A stretch of 41,071 bases of DNA, from positions 1-41,071 of the forward strand of contig SIAJ01000048.1 in NCBI GenBank assembly GCA_009691845.1, given 5' to 3'. The notes beneath the pieces are model-generated. The model had not been told where the DNA came from, did no database searches, and saw only the letters and a list, made by a program, of their open reading frames with translations. The DNA comes from Gemmataceae bacterium (lineage in GTDB: Bacteria > Planctomycetota > Planctomycetia > Gemmatales > Gemmataceae). The position numbers and the translations under genes were made by a program. Position 1 is the stretch's first letter. Every line of letters starts with the position of its first letter. This document shows positions 40,628 through 41,071 of the stretch, in pieces.

Positions 40628-41071
40628 CTACTTCTGCCCCTTCACGATCTCCAGCATCGACTCGCCCATGGCGTGGCCGATCCGCGTGAACCAGATGGCG
40701 CTGCCCAGAAAGTGGTAAGGGAAGTCGCCGCCGACTTTGTCCCACTTCTCCTTGTTCTCCTTCCATGTCGGGAACAATTCCTCGGCCGCTTTATCAACGA
40801 GCACGTCGGTCCGGAATGCTTGGACGTTGCCTTTGAACTCGGGCACTTCGTTCATGGCGAGTTGAGCCTTCTGGATCGTGAGCATGGCACCCGCGGCCGG
40901 CTTGGAACCGTTTTGGCCCATCGCCGCGATCACGAATGGCAACTTCGGCGCGTTCAAATCCTTGCGTACGTCGTTGATGAAGTGTTTTATGTTCGACTCG
41001 TACTCGTTCTCCGCACCATACTGATCGTTCCAACCCTGGAACCATGCGAACCCGGCCACTTCCAGCGACTT
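40628..41071 (-). CDS. Sialate O-acetylesterase, C-terminal part (runs off right edge)
   Basis: The last 147 residues of a SASA/DUF303-type SGNH esterase that removes acetyl groups from sugars such as sialic acid. The frame is open across the right edge; the first codons read KSLEVAGFAWFQGWNDQYG, the family's block II-like stretch. Further on, LPFVIAAMGQNG and the C-terminal end YHFLGSAIWFTRIGHAMGE include the conserved His. The nucleophile serine lies outside the window. It precedes the DUF4838 gene and the sialidase on the same strand, which together suit sialic-acid-like glycan breakdown. Confidence 0.85.
   Translation of the reverse strand, partial: KSLEVAGFAWFQGWNDQYGAENEYESNIKHFINDVRKDLNAPKLPFVIAAMGQNGSKPAAGAMLTIQKAQLAMNEVPEFKGNVQAFRTDVLVDKAAEELFPTWKENKEKWDKVGGDFPYHFLGSAIWFTRIGHAMGESMLEIVKGQK

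Noticed and set aside
1..41071. CRISPR array, phage genes or integrative element
   Set aside because: No regularly spaced direct repeats, integrase, terminase or capsid-like proteins were seen; the inverted repeats are isolated intergenic hairpins.

Overview
The window looks like chromosome of a planctomycete, most likely a Gemmataceae-type member of the Planctomycetota. The evidence is the gene content: two DUF1501 Tat-exported proteins, a planctomycete-type haem domain protein with a DUF6797-like segment, DUF1080 and DUF4838 proteins, a secreted sulfatase, sialate O-acetylesterases, a HlyD-WD40 lipoprotein, high GC, and many short intergenic hairpin repeats. No phage, CRISPR, rRNA or tRNA was found. 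The assignment rests on protein families seen in translation, not on a database search.

Left part (1-13.2 kb) is mostly housekeeping and signalling: aspartate kinase with four ACT domains (lysC, cut by the left edge), rsmE, a run of small membrane proteins (2925-4432), a DUF1080 secreted protein, a decayed retropepsin-like gene, malQ, mutL with the endonuclease motif, a sigma-54 response regulator with an extra C-terminal helix-turn-helix segment, an HD-GYP protein and an overlapping CPBP-family membrane protease.

The middle (13.3-23 kb) starts with a broken transposase fragment and then holds a co-directional run: an HpcH/HpaI aldolase overlapping (GTGA) a 984-residue DUF2341/LamG/sialate-esterase protein, a formylglycine-type sulfatase, and a 1281-residue exported protein joining two haem motifs, a DUF6797-like region, a beta-propeller and an HExxH peptidase-like domain. 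This suggests breakdown of acetylated and sulfated glycans outside the cytoplasm. Next come two paralogous exported proteins (23364-26070), an FG-GAP/VCBS protein, a HEAT/STN-like protein and a cupin.

The right part (29.4-41 kb) has a two-gene set (GAF-GAF-TM-HlyD membrane protein plus HlyD-WD40 lipoprotein) with no pump beside it, two divergent DUF1501 genes, and then, on the minus strand, a sialidase, a DUF4838 protein and the end of another sialate O-acetylesterase cut by the right edge.

Intergenic spaces carry several families of inverted repeats. The most frequent (GTAGTCGGCACACTCCGTG-type) occurs at least six times, usually just after stop codons, and in three genes supplies the TAG stop itself.
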